From a virus: 64,000 bases of DNA. The stretch spans positions 90,019-154,018 of the IMG/VR virus record IMGVR_UViG_3300037245_001320. One strand, written 5' to 3'. Shown here piece by piece: positions 41,262 to 50,272 of this stretch. The translations under genes and the position numbers were made by a program. Every line of letters begins with the position of its first letter. Position 1 is the first letter of the stretch. The notes under the pieces are model-generated. The model searched no databases. It was not told the origin of the DNA and worked only from the letters and a program-made list of their open reading frames with translations.

Positions 41262-41480
41262 TCATAAAAAAGGAATTGGTTCAAAACCTAATGTAAATAC
41301 ATCTATAGGTAATTCAAAAGAATATTTTGCCCCTATTATACAAATTTCTACTTTAGAGTTAATAGCTGTTCCTGAATTGCCTGCTATTATTTCCATAACC
41401 TCGACTATGTCCCCTGCACTTACTAATCCACTCTTCTTCCTTAATTGGATATCTGTTATACATTTATATTCTCTGTTCAT
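41262..41480 (-). CDS. Unknown beta-rich protein, 72 aa
   Basis: A small beta-barrel-like protein (SAGDIVEVMEI, SKVEICIIG), perhaps SH3- or OB-like. It opens the operon behind the promoter at 41504. Confidence 0.55.
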   Translation of the reverse strand: MNREYKCITDIQLRKKSGLVSAGDIVEVMEIIAGNSGTAINSKVEICIIGAKYSFELPIDVFTLGFEPIPFL

Positions 41481-41503
41481 TTTATCTCCTCTTTAATATA
41501 AGT

Positions 41504-41532
41504 ACTATAATCTATTTCTAATTTAAAGTCAA
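41504..41532 (-). promoter_or_regulatory. Sigma70-type promoter
   Basis: Leftward TTGACT, 17 bp, TATAGT. Serves 41262-41480 and following genes. Confidence 0.75.
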
Positions 41533-41535
41533 TAC

Positions 41536-42358
41536 TTACCATGGGAAATTAAATATATTTTGATCTGGACTGTTATTACTATTTTTATCCTCTTCATTTC
41601 CTTCTCTTAATCTTTGAAGTTCCTTATATAAGTGTTCTGCTTCTTTTCCTTTTTCATTAAGCTTTTCCTTAACATCCGATACTCTTCTTTCCTTTTCGGA
41701 CAATGACACATAATCAATAAAATCTTTAGATTCTTCCTCAGTAGAAAACTTGAGTGCTTCTGTTAAATCAATATTTTCTGTAATAGTTTCATAAGTTAAA
41801 TCATCATCTAAAATCTTCACTGTGTTATAGCCCACAAAGATAAGCTCTTTTCTTGTTTTAGGGTGTTGGTAGGAACATCGTTCTCCAAATAGTATTAAAG
41901 GGAGTGGTTCTGTTAAAGATAAACAGTTTACTTGTACCTCTTGGAACTGCAACTTAAAGCTATTTAAAGAAACATTCCACAACATAAGTTTTCCCTGTTT
42001 AAACTCTTTACTGTAGACTCTTACTAAATATAGAGTTCTCTGTTTAGGGGAGAGTACTCTTACTTTACTACTTAGACTAATTTTTTCTTCATAATCTTTT
42101 GTAGCTTCACCAATAGTTACTAATCTTAGTCTCTCCTCTTTAATGTAATCTCTTCGGTTAAAAAGGGATGCATCTAAAACAGCATATCCTCCTGTATATA
42201 AATAAGCACTTATAGGTAAATCATATATTACTTCTCCTGTTGGGCTTATCCAAGGAACAAGATCTATTCTATTTTCCCCCTACTTCTGGTGTCCAGTATT
42301 CTAAAGGTTTTCCATCTTTGTCATTTATCTCTTTTAAATATTTACACTTTGATTTCAT
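41536..42358 (-). pseudogene. 274-residue gene with a frameshift in a G5 run
   Basis: ATG at 42358 (AAGGAG upstream) reads MKSKCKYLKEINDKDGKP and is ended by TAG right after GTAGGGGGAAAATAG. Dropping one G from the run at 42276-42280 keeps the frame open (EVGENRIDLVPW) through to the stop at 41536. The complete product would have about 273 residues: a beta-rich body (LVPWISPTGEVIYDLPISAY) and a charged helical C-terminus ending IFNFPW. Function unknown. A homopolymer indel is a typical consensus error, so the gene may really be intact; slippage in the run is another option. Confidence 0.7.
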
Positions 42359-42382
42359 TTGTTTCTCCTTATCAATATACCT

Positions 42383-42411
42383 AATTTACCATAGATAAGA
42401 ACTTGTGTCAA
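42383..42411 (-). promoter_or_regulatory. Sigma70-type promoter
   Basis: Leftward TTGACA, 17 bp, TAAATT with TGG just upstream of the -10. Serves 41536-42358. Confidence 0.7.
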
Positions 42412-42433
42412 TAGGAAATATAAAATAATGAAA

Positions 42434-42466
42434 TAAAAAGAGCCTTCCAAACGGAAAGCTCTTTAT
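42434..42466 (-). terminator. Intrinsic terminator (leftward)
   Basis: Stem AAAGAGC/GCTCTTT continued by TTCC/GGAA, loop AAAC; the leftward exit is CTCTTTTTATTTC. It closes the single-gene unit 42501-42860. Confidence 0.8.
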
Positions 42467-42500
42467 CTAGTTCTACAGCTATAAGTCTACTGCAAGACTT

Positions 42501-42860
42501 TTACTCTGTTCTAATACCTTCAACTAATACTTTAGCTCTGTCCGTTGCTCCATTTGTTGTTAATACAACACGGTCTACTATGGCATAAGTTAAATCTATC
42601 GTTGCGGCTTCTGATCTAACATCAAGTACTGCAATAATAACAGCATCGGTTAGGTCATTTGTACCATCTGATACTGTAACTGTAGCTAAGGCTACTGCTG
42701 CTGTTGAAATAGCTGTCACACCTGTTACCAGCATCTTGTATGGTAATACAAACGCAATTCCTGAAGTTGCATCTGCTACAATGTCTACTTCCACTGCTAT
42801 TTTCTGCACAGCATTTAGCTTTCCTAATGAATAGCTCTTTAAACTTTCTAACTTTGGCAT
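42501..42860 (-). CDS. Probable late structural protein, 119 aa
   Basis: An Ala/Val/Thr-rich, Cys-free protein with VDIVADATSGIAFVLPYKML and TVTVSDGTNDLTD, of the type seen in small virion or head-decoration proteins. It stands alone among early genes with its own late-type promoter (42917) and terminator (42434), which fits high late expression. AGGAG precedes the ATG. The structural role is inferred from composition and regulation; I do not recognise a precise family. Confidence 0.65.
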   Translation of the reverse strand: MPKLESLKSYSLGKLNAVQKIAVEVDIVADATSGIAFVLPYKMLVTGVTAISTAAVALATVTVSDGTNDLTDAVIIAVLDVRSEAATIDLTYAIVDRVVLTTNGATDRAKVLVEGIRTE

Positions 42861-42916
42861 TTCTTTTTCTCCTATGAAAAATTTATTTGCTTGGGAATTT
42901 ATATTCCTCTATATCT

Positions 42917-42940
42917 ATTATACCATAGTGGGAATTTATT
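42917..42940 (-). promoter_or_regulatory. Late-type promoter (leftward)
   Basis: Reverse strand reads AATTCCCACTATGGTATAAT. The predicted start is near 42910, 50 bases before the ATG at 42860. Confidence 0.8.
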
Positions 42941-42964
42941 TGGGGTTTGGTTTGAATCTTAATA

Positions 42965-42993
42965 AATTTAACGGTTTTTGCCATGAATAAGTG
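42965..42993. repeat. 29-base element, copy 1
   Basis: Matches 60390-60418 at 28 of 29 positions (core AACGG...AAGTG, 24 identical bases). Both copies lie between the stop of a replication gene and a late-type promoter. Confidence 0.85.
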
Positions 42994-42999
42994 TTTTAT

Positions 43000-45900
43000 T
43001 TACATAGCTATGTAATTTTCTTCGTAATCAGCTAAGTTCATTCTCTTCTCTTCCGGCTTTGATCCCCAGTTACCTTCAACATAGGTATCACAGTCCAATA
43101 CAAAATCAAGTGTAATCCAGTCGAACAGGGGATGGTTGTCTGTTCCTTTAACTAAAGCTAAAGTAATTATCTTATCAACCAATTCCTCCTCCGAAGGTTC
43201 TACTGAAACACAAACACTATCATGTACCTGCCCCACCAACTTAGATTTAAGATTTAATCTTTCAAACTCTTTTTGCACTATGTTCAAACCACATAATAGT
43301 TTCTCAAAGCTTCCGCCCTGGATAGAGTAACTTGAAGCAGTTCGTCTGTTGTGGACTGATCTTAAAACATGTCCCACAGGTGTTTGTAAATAACCTTGTT
43401 TAACAAATAATTTCCAAATATCCTGTTTATACTGGTAGTAGTCTTTGAATCGTACTTGCCAAAATTGGTACTCAGCTTCTTTAACTATTTCTTGGAAACT
43501 ATCTTTGTTGGCTATTCCATGAGCTTGGAAATGAGCACTCAACCAATCCTTCTGCTCAGTTGTAAAACTCATTATAGCTTCCCATATTGATTCAGTAATT
43601 CCTATATAATTGGAACCAAAGAACGCGGGGAAAACAAATAGCTTACCAGCTTGTCTTAATCTTTTCCACATACCTTCTGGTGCTTCTGTTAAAACACCAT
43701 CAATAGTATAAGCAGACAGATTATTTCTGTCATCAATCTTAAAAATATCCACGGCTGTATCACCATGTAAATCAGTCGAGCTATCAGAATTATAACGTAA
43801 TAATTCCATATCCCCACTTACAATAGATGCACAATAATTTTCAGCAGCGGAAAAGTCATATTCCTTCCACACTTGTCCTTTAAAAGGACCCATAAACGAT
43901 CTTGCTAATTTGGATAAACGGGGATCGTGCTTAATATTATTCTGAAAATTGTTAGAATTTGAGCTGCTCCTCCATGATAAAGTTAAACCTAATGGGAAAT
44001 TACATTTAACAACTCCATCATCTCCGCTCTCCCTAATATAGCCTACTAAGTAGGTTTGGACAACTTTAGCTAAAGCTTTCTTCTCTAAAATCAACTTACA
44101 CATTGGGGTATTTAACTTTTCTAGTGCTGCTTTATCTGTTGAGTAAGCTCCCGAAGCAGTCTTCTTTCCTGGAGGATGTTTAAGAATATCAAAGAAAAGG
44201 TGAGCCAACTGTTGCCCTGAGTTATAGTTCAGGGGTGTCTTTCCATCTTTGCCTCCATCCCATTGTTTAGCTTCATCACAATTTAAGATCTTACCATGCA
44301 GATCAGCAACCTCTTTGTCCAATTCCTCAATATTAGCTTGTAGCTTAACTTGATCAGTTTGTAAACCATTGTAAGTCATCTTAGCCATGGTAATTGCTCC
44401 TTGAGTACTAAACCTCACAGCATCCAACTCTCTCTTATTCATAAGCATAGGTATTACTTTCTTAACTAATTTTGTAGTGTATATACTATCAAGGCAGTTA
44501 TATTCCAGAATTTCATCTTCTGTTAGTGTACCTTTCTTTACTTCCTTCTCTCTTCTTTTATTCTCCTCTTCTATTTCTTTAGAATCTCCTTCTAAGGGAT
44601 AGAGTAAGCCAGCCTCTAAAAGTTTACCTCTAGCCAAGGCTTCTGGTAATTTATTGATTGTTTGATTACTTTTAAAGTACTTTGTGTCTTTATCAGCATC
44701 TCTCATTTTAAAGAAAGGTTTACACTTATCCCCATAACCAGCGTTTCCGAAGTGAAAATAGGTCTGAATTTTTAAATTCGATGCCATCCCACGGTGGTCC
44801 AGACCATGACATAATAGCTGTGTATCAATGTATATATTGTCCATCCAAACATCCCACTTACCTTTATAGGCTGATATTTCATACTGTACATTGTGTGCTA
44901 CTTTCATAACCTTTGGATCAGCCATGAGTTTAGCAGATGCTTTTACTATGTCTTCATCTTGAGTCATGTATGCTACATTTCTTTTTCCATCGGATAAACT
45001 CATACATAAAATCTCTGCTTCTTTCCTCTGAAACTTTAAAGAACTTGCCTCAACATCGTTAGAAACACATTTAACTGTGTGGAAGTATTTTATAGCATCT
45101 AAGATTTCTTGTTTATCTTTTAAGATCTCAATTAGATCATAAGCATCATCAATAGGAACTGGTTTATTCCAATGCTCCTTAGCTGATTTTAAAGCTTTAA
45201 TGAATCTGTCCCATTTAACCTTGAAATCATCACTTCTTAATACCTTATTATCAACTAAAGATATCTCTCGACTAACTGCCTCATCATAATATCTGGGTAT
45301 CTGTTGTCCTTGTTTTACTTTCTCTCTTCTCCACTCTTTATATCTACCTTGTCTATTCTTTAATTCCCATATGAGATCACGGGGGGAAAAAGACACTATT
45401 AAATTTGCCATAAATTCCTGATCTGGGATCACGTAAGATTCGTAGATATCCCATGAATTCGTGATGGAAAGCTTATGGGAAAGTAAAGTCGAAGTGGCTG
45501 AGTACCCAAATGCTAATATCACATTCACCTTCAACCTCTTAATATCATCATGAAGAATTTGAGCACAAGCTTTTCTAGCTATTCCCGAGCTTTTCTTATC
45601 CAACCCATCTTTATAACCTCTCACCGAATTTATTATGAATACATCCTTGTTAATATCTAATCCAGCTTCTTTCAAAGCACTTTTTAATAATTTAAACTCC
45701 TGCCCTATTATAGGTTTTCCTGACTCTAACCCATTGCTTGTCAACTCGTCACAAACTATTAAGATCCCTTTCTCACCTTTACCCCAAACAGGCATTGAGG
45801 GACTTCCTCCAATCTCAACCCACTTCCACTCTACATGTTCCTTCTGAGTAATCACCTCTTTCCCATTTTCATCAGTTTCTTTAATCTCAGGCAAACACTT

Positions 45901-46074
45901 CTCTTCATCTCTTACTTTAATCTTAGCATGAGAACATCTTCCGCAATCGTTACACCCATAGACCTTCTTCTTATTTGGTGCTTTTAATAGTGCTCTCTTC
46001 CCTTTAACTTGTGTTAAATCTTCAATCATATCCATGGGGGGACTGAAGAAGCCTCCTTTATTTCCTTCTATCAT
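43000..46074 (-). CDS. DNA polymerase I-type with N-terminal uracil-DNA-glycosylase-like domain
   Basis: A 1024-residue fusion. Residues 40-260 resemble family 4/5 uracil-DNA glycosylases: Cys41, 44, 47 and 60 as a likely Fe-S site, IGQEF, FIINSVRG and LAFGYSATSTLL. Residues 330-480 are a 3'-5' exonuclease (SNDVEASSL, KVAHNVQYEI, YIDTQLLC). Residues 560-1010 are a family A polymerase: motif A YDFSAAEN, motif B RQAGKLFVFPAFFGSNY, motif C QVHDSV (951-953 HDS, where most family A enzymes have HDE). This fusion type is known in SPO1-like phages. It should be the replicative polymerase. Confidence 0.9.
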   Translation of the reverse strand: MIEGNKGGFFSPPMDMIEDLTQVKGKRALLKAPNKKKVYGCNDCGRCSHAKIKVRDEEKCLPEIKETDENGKEVITQKEHVEWKWVEIGGSPSMPVWGKGEKGILIVCDELTSNGLESGKPIIGQEFKLLKSALKEAGLDINKDVFIINSVRGYKDGLDKKSSGIARKACAQILHDDIKRLKVNVILAFGYSATSTLLSHKLSITNSWDIYESYVIPDQEFMANLIVSFSPRDLIWELKNRQGRYKEWRREKVKQGQQIPRYYDEAVSREISLVDNKVLRSDDFKVKWDRFIKALKSAKEHWNKPVPIDDAYDLIEILKDKQEILDAIKYFHTVKCVSNDVEASSLKFQRKEAEILCMSLSDGKRNVAYMTQDEDIVKASAKLMADPKVMKVAHNVQYEISAYKGKWDVWMDNIYIDTQLLCHGLDHRGMASNLKIQTYFHFGNAGYGDKCKPFFKMRDADKDTKYFKSNQTINKLPEALARGKLLEAGLLYPLEGDSKEIEEENKRREKEVKKGTLTEDEILEYNCLDSIYTTKLVKKVIPMLMNKRELDAVRFSTQGAITMAKMTYNGLQTDQVKLQANIEELDKEVADLHGKILNCDEAKQWDGGKDGKTPLNYNSGQQLAHLFFDILKHPPGKKTASGAYSTDKAALEKLNTPMCKLILEKKALAKVVQTYLVGYIRESGDDGVVKCNFPLGLTLSWRSSSNSNNFQNNIKHDPRLSKLARSFMGPFKGQVWKEYDFSAAENYCASIVSGDMELLRYNSDSSTDLHGDTAVDIFKIDDRNNLSAYTIDGVLTEAPEGMWKRLRQAGKLFVFPAFFGSNYIGITESIWEAIMSFTTEQKDWLSAHFQAHGIANKDSFQEIVKEAEYQFWQVRFKDYYQYKQDIWKLFVKQGYLQTPVGHVLRSVHNRRTASSYSIQGGSFEKLLCGLNIVQKEFERLNLKSKLVGQVHDSVCVSVEPSEEELVDKIITLALVKGTDNHPLFDWITLDFVLDCDTYVEGNWGSKPEEKRMNLADYEENYIAM

Positions 46075-46867
46075 ATATTATTGCTCCTTTTACTTCTATT
46101 TTCCATCCACCTGTTGTTTTTTGTCTTCCCCCACAACACCTGCAAAGGGTCACTATGTTTAAGTTGTATTTATCAGCAAACTCTGATTGGTTAACAAACT
46201 CTTCTGTATGTCCATTGGACAATCTAGTTGCTATGTAGGTTAGTCCTGTTATGCTTTGCTTCTTATTATATCGGCTCAAGTTTTCTTTTTGGGGTATAAA
46301 CATGCATTTATATTTAGAATATATTTTATTTCCTTTTATTTTTATGTCCTTATCTAATTGCCAAGCATTCTTTAGTTTATTCTCTTTCCATTCTTTATAT
46401 CCTTTTAAATGGAGTATATCATCGCAGAAGTTCTGAAAACAGAGCCAGCTAACATCAACCACCACTTCTTTATAGGTTGGACATCTTTCTATATGGGATT
46501 TTCCGTAACACCTATGCAACATTCGTTCCCATAATTTGTATTCTTTTGTCTTTTCTCCATTTTTTGTAGCTAACCACATTCCTTGCCCTTCATATCCTAC
46601 TTCAGATATTGAGGGTTTATTGGGGTTTTTTACTTTTCCTTGTTTTATGTGGGACATGGATGCTTGAACCTTTGTTCCGTCTCCAAACTGAACTATAAAG
46701 TATTTGTAGGTCTTATTGTCATTAGTCTTTGTGTAATATCTACTCTCTTGGGCGATAACTGTTACATCTCCCCAACTATGTGTTTTGTGGGTACTGCCAT
46801 TACAATACACAGTACTACTATTAAAAGTTCTTACTGGAATATCTTCTCCACCTTTGTATAAAATCAT
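46058..46867 (-). CDS. Homing-type endonuclease (HNH/AP2-like), copy 2
   Basis: A 269-residue paralogue of 11555-12586 with the same order: LWERMLHRCY, CPTYKEVVVDVSW, FCDDILHL, QLDKDIKI, YSKYKCMFIP, then a C-terminal NUMOD-like repeat (FVNQSEFADKYNLNIVTLC). It overlaps the DNA polymerase start by 17 bases, a typical place for a homing gene next to an essential replication gene. Confidence 0.75.
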   Translation of the reverse strand: MILYKGGEDIPVRTFNSSTVYCNGSTHKTHSWGDVTVIAQESRYYTKTNDNKTYKYFIVQFGDGTKVQASMSHIKQGKVKNPNKPSISEVGYEGQGMWLATKNGEKTKEYKLWERMLHRCYGKSHIERCPTYKEVVVDVSWLCFQNFCDDILHLKGYKEWKENKLKNAWQLDKDIKIKGNKIYSKYKCMFIPQKENLSRYNKKQSITGLTYIATRLSNGHTEEFVNQSEFADKYNLNIVTLCRCCGGRQKTTGGWKIEVKGAIIYDRRK

Positions 46868-47344
46868 TTATTTCTTATCTCCAATAATCCTATCATATAA
46901 CACAACATCAAATAAAGTCTGCCCAGCTTCTAATTTAATTACATTCTCATTGTAAGCTTCTTCTAATTCCAACCCTTTAATAAACATTTCCCAGTTAGCA
47001 CTCATTAAATCTATAAAACCTTTTGGACTTCCTCTATCTATATATCTTTGCATGTATTCTGCTTTTAAAGATATAGCAGGATATACTACTGTAAAGGGTA
47101 GCCCATTACTTTTTAATGCTTCTCTTACCTCTGCATGAGTGCTAACAAACATATAATCAGGACCTTCCCAATCGTTTAAAACTTCTTTAATGTGCTTTAT
47201 ATAATTATTCGGGAAATCAGGGTTTCTAACTCCTTTCTCCTTCCAAGAATAAACACTAGAGTCCGAATCATGACAATAAATATCTGTGTTATTCTTTATA
47301 TATGATTTTCCTACTCCTGGAAATCCTGCTATTATTTTACCCAT
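46868..47344 (-). CDS. P-loop kinase-like protein, 158 aa
   Basis: Starts with a Walker A motif GFPGVGKSYI (8-17) and continues DIYCHDSDSSVYSW, as in phage nucleotide- or polynucleotide-kinase-like proteins, with an Arg-containing lid (QRYIDRGSP). It might phosphorylate nucleotides or nucleic-acid ends. The family is likely; the substrate is unknown. Confidence 0.65.
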   Translation of the reverse strand: MGKIIAGFPGVGKSYIKNNTDIYCHDSDSSVYSWKEKGVRNPDFPNNYIKHIKEVLNDWEGPDYMFVSTHAEVREALKSNGLPFTVVYPAISLKAEYMQRYIDRGSPKGFIDLMSANWEMFIKGLELEEAYNENVIKLEAGQTLFDVVLYDRIIGDKK

Positions 47345-47518
47345 TTATTTCTCCTCAACATAGTCATATCCCATAACTTCTTTATAAAAAGCCTTTCTTT
47401 CATCATCTCCATACAGTGTCCTTTTCTGTTTTATTAACTCTCTCATACATTCTATAGGGAACTCTTTGTCTGATTTTTCTAAATATGCTTCTATAACTTC
47501 ATCTATTGTTTTATTCAT
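47345..47518 (-). CDS. Unknown small protein, 57 aa
   Basis: Frame from ATG 47518, overlapping the upstream stop, to TAA 47345. Charged helical protein beginning MNKTIDEVIEAYLEK. No motif recognised. Confidence 0.6.
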   Translation of the reverse strand: MNKTIDEVIEAYLEKSDKEFPIECMRELIKQKRTLYGDDERKAFYKEVMGYDYVEEK

Positions 47519-47711
47519 CACTTATCTTAATCTCTTCTTTAATCAAATCAACATCAAACACAATAAAACCTTCATCTACGTCTTCAACTATCTCCCTAGA
47601 ATATCTAATCTCAGTGTCGTCAATCATTTCGTAGAAGTTATTATCTGTATTTAATTCAAACACATGACATTCATTATATCTAACATCTCCTATGTAAATA
47701 GCTCTTTTCAT
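47511..47711 (-). CDS. Unknown acidic protein, 66 aa
   Basis: Acidic alpha/beta protein with AGGAGA upstream. Overlaps the next gene by eight bases. No motif recognised. Confidence 0.55.
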   Translation of the reverse strand: MKRAIYIGDVRYNECHVFELNTDNNFYEMIDDTEIRYSREIVEDVDEGFIVFDVDLIKEEIKISDE

Positions 47712-47715
47712 TTAG

Positions 47716-47970
47716 TTATCTCTCCTTTCCCGAACTAGCTCTAAAAGAGTTCGGTGTTTTAAATTGTTTTGCCCATTCTAAACCAATAAGAGGACAATCT
47801 CTTCCATTACAATTTCCCTCTGTATCACATTCATTATCAGGATGATTACAAAATATCAATTCAGGTGTGTTTTCTTTATATCTTTCTTCTTCATATAGAT
47901 ATTGATCTTCCCATTGACCTATAAGGTATTTACACCCTTTTCCAAAATAATCTTTAGTCATTCTCTCCAA
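47716..47970 (-). CDS. Cys-rich small protein, 84 aa
   Basis: CNHPDNECDTEGNCNGRDC is a dense Cys cluster that probably binds metal. Overlaps the upstream gene by 17 bases. Function unknown. Confidence 0.6.
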   Translation of the reverse strand: MERMTKDYFGKGCKYLIGQWEDQYLYEEERYKENTPELIFCNHPDNECDTEGNCNGRDCPLIGLEWAKQFKTPNSFRASSGKER

Positions 47971-48262
47971 TCTCCTCTATCTCAATAGAAACTAACTCTA
48001 TCCATTCAGTTAAGTTTCCTTCATCCAAATCATAATGCCAAATGCAAGTAGCTTGCAAACTCTGTTCCAAATACTTCTTATCATCTAGTAAATCCCACTC
48101 GGAAAGTTCCTCATTCATCAACTTCTCATCTTGTATATAACTAATTAGAGTGGAGTGTATAAAGCCCTCTAAAGAGAAAAGATCAAACTGTAAGTATTCT
48201 CCTGTCTCATAATGGGAGTGTAACCAAAAGTGCATTTTAAATGTATTATCTACTTCTACCAT
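47954..48262 (-). CDS. Unknown acidic protein, 102 aa
   Basis: Acidic, Trp-containing protein two bases after the previous stop. No motif recognised. Confidence 0.55.
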   Translation of the reverse strand: MVEVDNTFKMHFWLHSHYETGEYLQFDLFSLEGFIHSTLISYIQDEKLMNEELSEWDLLDDKKYLEQSLQATCIWHYDLDEGNLTEWIELVSIEIEEIGEND

Positions 48263-48264
48263 TT

Positions 48265-48660
48265 TTAATCCTTCTTCTGTGCTTTACATAACTTATCATA
48301 TATACTTGATCTTTGTTCTGTTAATTTTAAAACACGTTCTTGTATAGTGATCATTTCAGACATATTCTTCTCAGTTGATTTCATCATCAACTTTCCTAAC
48401 TTCTTCCAACACTTCATGTATTCCTTACTAACCTTATTAAACTCTTTACATAAACCTTTTAATTCTTTATTGTTTTTCATCTGTTGCTCCTTTACTTGTT
48501 TCTTTTTATGCTTTTCTCTTATCTCTTGATACAGATCCTTATGCCATCTTCCTGCTCTTACTTCCCTTCTGTATTCTTTATTTTCAGCTAAAGACCTTTT
48601 TAAATTAGATATGGCTTCTATATATGAGAACTCTTTCTTGGGTGGTATTGTTATATGCAT
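48265..48660 (-). CDS. Unknown basic coiled-coil protein, 131 aa
   Basis: Very Lys/Glu-rich and helical throughout, net basic. May bind nucleic acid; no family recognised. Confidence 0.6.
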   Translation of the reverse strand: MHITIPPKKEFSYIEAISNLKRSLAENKEYRREVRAGRWHKDLYQEIREKHKKKQVKEQQMKNNKELKGLCKEFNKVSKEYMKCWKKLGKLMMKSTEKNMSEMITIQERVLKLTEQRSSIYDKLCKAQKKD

Positions 48661-48663
48661 ATG

Positions 48664-48858
48664 CTACTCCTCTCCAAAAATATTATAATCTTCTCCACTA
48701 CTATCCTCATCTAAGAATCTTAAAACATGTCCTTTATGTTTATGTAAGAACAAGGCTAATTTATCTATATGTTTCTGAGCAGAATAAATATGATCTCTTT
48801 GTCCTATCCATAACTTTTCTTCACATTCATCACATTGAATTTCATAACAAACACTCAT
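48664..48858 (-). CDS. Small zinc-finger-like protein, 64 aa
   Basis: CDECEEKLW with HIDKLALFLHKHKGH makes a plausible C2H2-type site; the tail is acidic. Overlaps the next upstream gene by four bases. Confidence 0.55.
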   Translation of the reverse strand: MSVCYEIQCDECEEKLWIGQRDHIYSAQKHIDKLALFLHKHKGHVLRFLDEDSSGEDYNIFGEE

Positions 48859-49139
48859 CCCTCAACTCCTTTACAATACTTCTCACACTCTATTGTAGGT
48901 TGACATACATCCCCACATCTCCCTAAACTCTTATTTATTAATGTACAAGCATAGAAGGTATCATATTGGTCTCCTACAGCATCTTTACGATAAGGACAAG
49001 CATACCCTATTCTGTTTAATTTTGTACTTAATTGTTTTGCTTCATATGTTGCTTGCTTACATATATCATGTGTAATTAAGTTAACCTCGGAACATAAATC
49101 ACATATTCTATCATCTTTAAAATTTCCTTTACATCTCAT
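48855..49139 (-). CDS. Cys-rich protein, 94 aa
   Basis: Ten or more Cys (CDLC, CPYR, CGDVCQPTIECEKYC) indicate metal binding or an Fe-S site. Coupled to both neighbours. Function unknown. Confidence 0.6.
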   Translation of the reverse strand: MRCKGNFKDDRICDLCSEVNLITHDICKQATYEAKQLSTKLNRIGYACPYRKDAVGDQYDTFYACTLINKSLGRCGDVCQPTIECEKYCKGVEG

Positions 49140-49744
49140 ATATTCTCCCTAAATCTCAAAGCTTCATGGTTTACACATTCCTTAGGTACATTCTTATTTA
49201 ATCTTAACAAACATTCCATTAGATTCTTCATCTTAGGCATTCTCCATGCTGTATTAGCGTAAGTATGAGGTTTCCTTCCTAGGAGGTGTTTATTATTCTT
49301 GATGTAATTTTGTACATCAGTAAGAAATATACTTGGATTGTGTTCTTGTTTTCGATTCCAATCAAAAGTGTACACCTCTGCATCATCTATATCATCATCT
49401 ATATAATCTTTCCACTCATCCTCTAGATCTGGATAGTATTCATTGAAATTATACTCCCATTTATCATCCTCGTCTTCATCAAATTCCCATTCCTTTTTCT
49501 CTTTTAAAAACTTATTGTAATTTTCAAAGTCATCATATTCTGCAAAATCTAAAAAGCCATATAGTTCAGTATCATAGTAAACTTTAACATCTTGTCCTTC
49601 TCCATGAGGATTCATTTCTTGTTTATAGCTTGATGGTTCCCAAAAATAAGGAAATGCTTGTCCATGGTTATCTTGTGTCTGTAATTCTTTTGATAATGCC
49701 ATTAATATTTCATAATCTTTATCTGATACTTCTATTGTTTTCAT
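49136..49744 (-). CDS. Unknown acidic protein, 202 aa
   Basis: A strongly acidic middle (FDEDEDDKWE, DDDIDDAE) gives it DNA-mimic character; the C-terminus is more basic and helical. No enzyme motif. A DNA-mimic inhibitor is one possibility, but unproven. Confidence 0.6.
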   Translation of the reverse strand: MKTIEVSDKDYEILMALSKELQTQDNHGQAFPYFWEPSSYKQEMNPHGEGQDVKVYYDTELYGFLDFAEYDDFENYNKFLKEKKEWEFDEDEDDKWEYNFNEYYPDLEDEWKDYIDDDIDDAEVYTFDWNRKQEHNPSIFLTDVQNYIKNNKHLLGRKPHTYANTAWRMPKMKNLMECLLRLNKNVPKECVNHEALRFRENI

Positions 49745-49747
49745 CTC

Positions 49748-50035
49748 TTAATTCCCCAACGTCACTATTATAACTTGATCTAACATGTTAGCTGCTCTAT
49801 CCTCTGCATCTTCTTCTGATAATTCCTCATCCTGATACATCATATCTTCCATCAAATCCTCAAGATCCGTGTATACTTTATTGTTCCATTCTCTATATTC
49901 AGTTATAGAAATATATCTTATCTTCTGAGTATTATATGTGTAGCTATCATCTACTGTGGTAACATCTACCATGAATTTAATATCGTATGTTGGATATCTT
50001 TCTATATAATCTTTTAATTGTTCTTGGTTATTCAT
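49748..50035 (-). CDS. Unknown acidic protein, 95 aa
   Basis: Beta strands at the N-terminus and an acidic helical end (DEELSEEDAEDRA). Three bases separate it from each neighbour. No motif recognised. Confidence 0.55.
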   Translation of the reverse strand: MNNQEQLKDYIERYPTYDIKFMVDVTTVDDSYTYNTQKIRYISITEYREWNNKVYTDLEDLMEDMMYQDEELSEEDAEDRAANMLDQVIIVTLGN

Positions 50036-50038
50036 TTA

Positions 50039-50263
50039 CTAATACTCCTCATCATTTAATTTAGTTATTACTACTTCTACATTATCTCGTCCATATAATA
50101 ACCCTTCTACAAAAGGGTATGCCATATATTTGTCTCTTCCAAATCCGTAACCTTCTCTAAACTCATCAAACTTCTCATTATCAATAAACACCTCTATTTT
50201 TCTGATATCTCCATCAAACTCTAAATCTGTTATTTTATAATGTTCTTTAATTTCTATATTCAT
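50039..50263 (-). CDS. Unknown protein, 74 aa
   Basis: Small alpha/beta acidic protein with AGGAAG upstream. No motif recognised. Confidence 0.55.
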   Translation of the reverse strand: MNIEIKEHYKITDLEFDGDIRKIEVFIDNEKFDEFREGYGFGRDKYMAYPFVEGLLYGRDNVEVVITKLNDEEY

Positions 50264-50272
50264 GTCTTCCTC

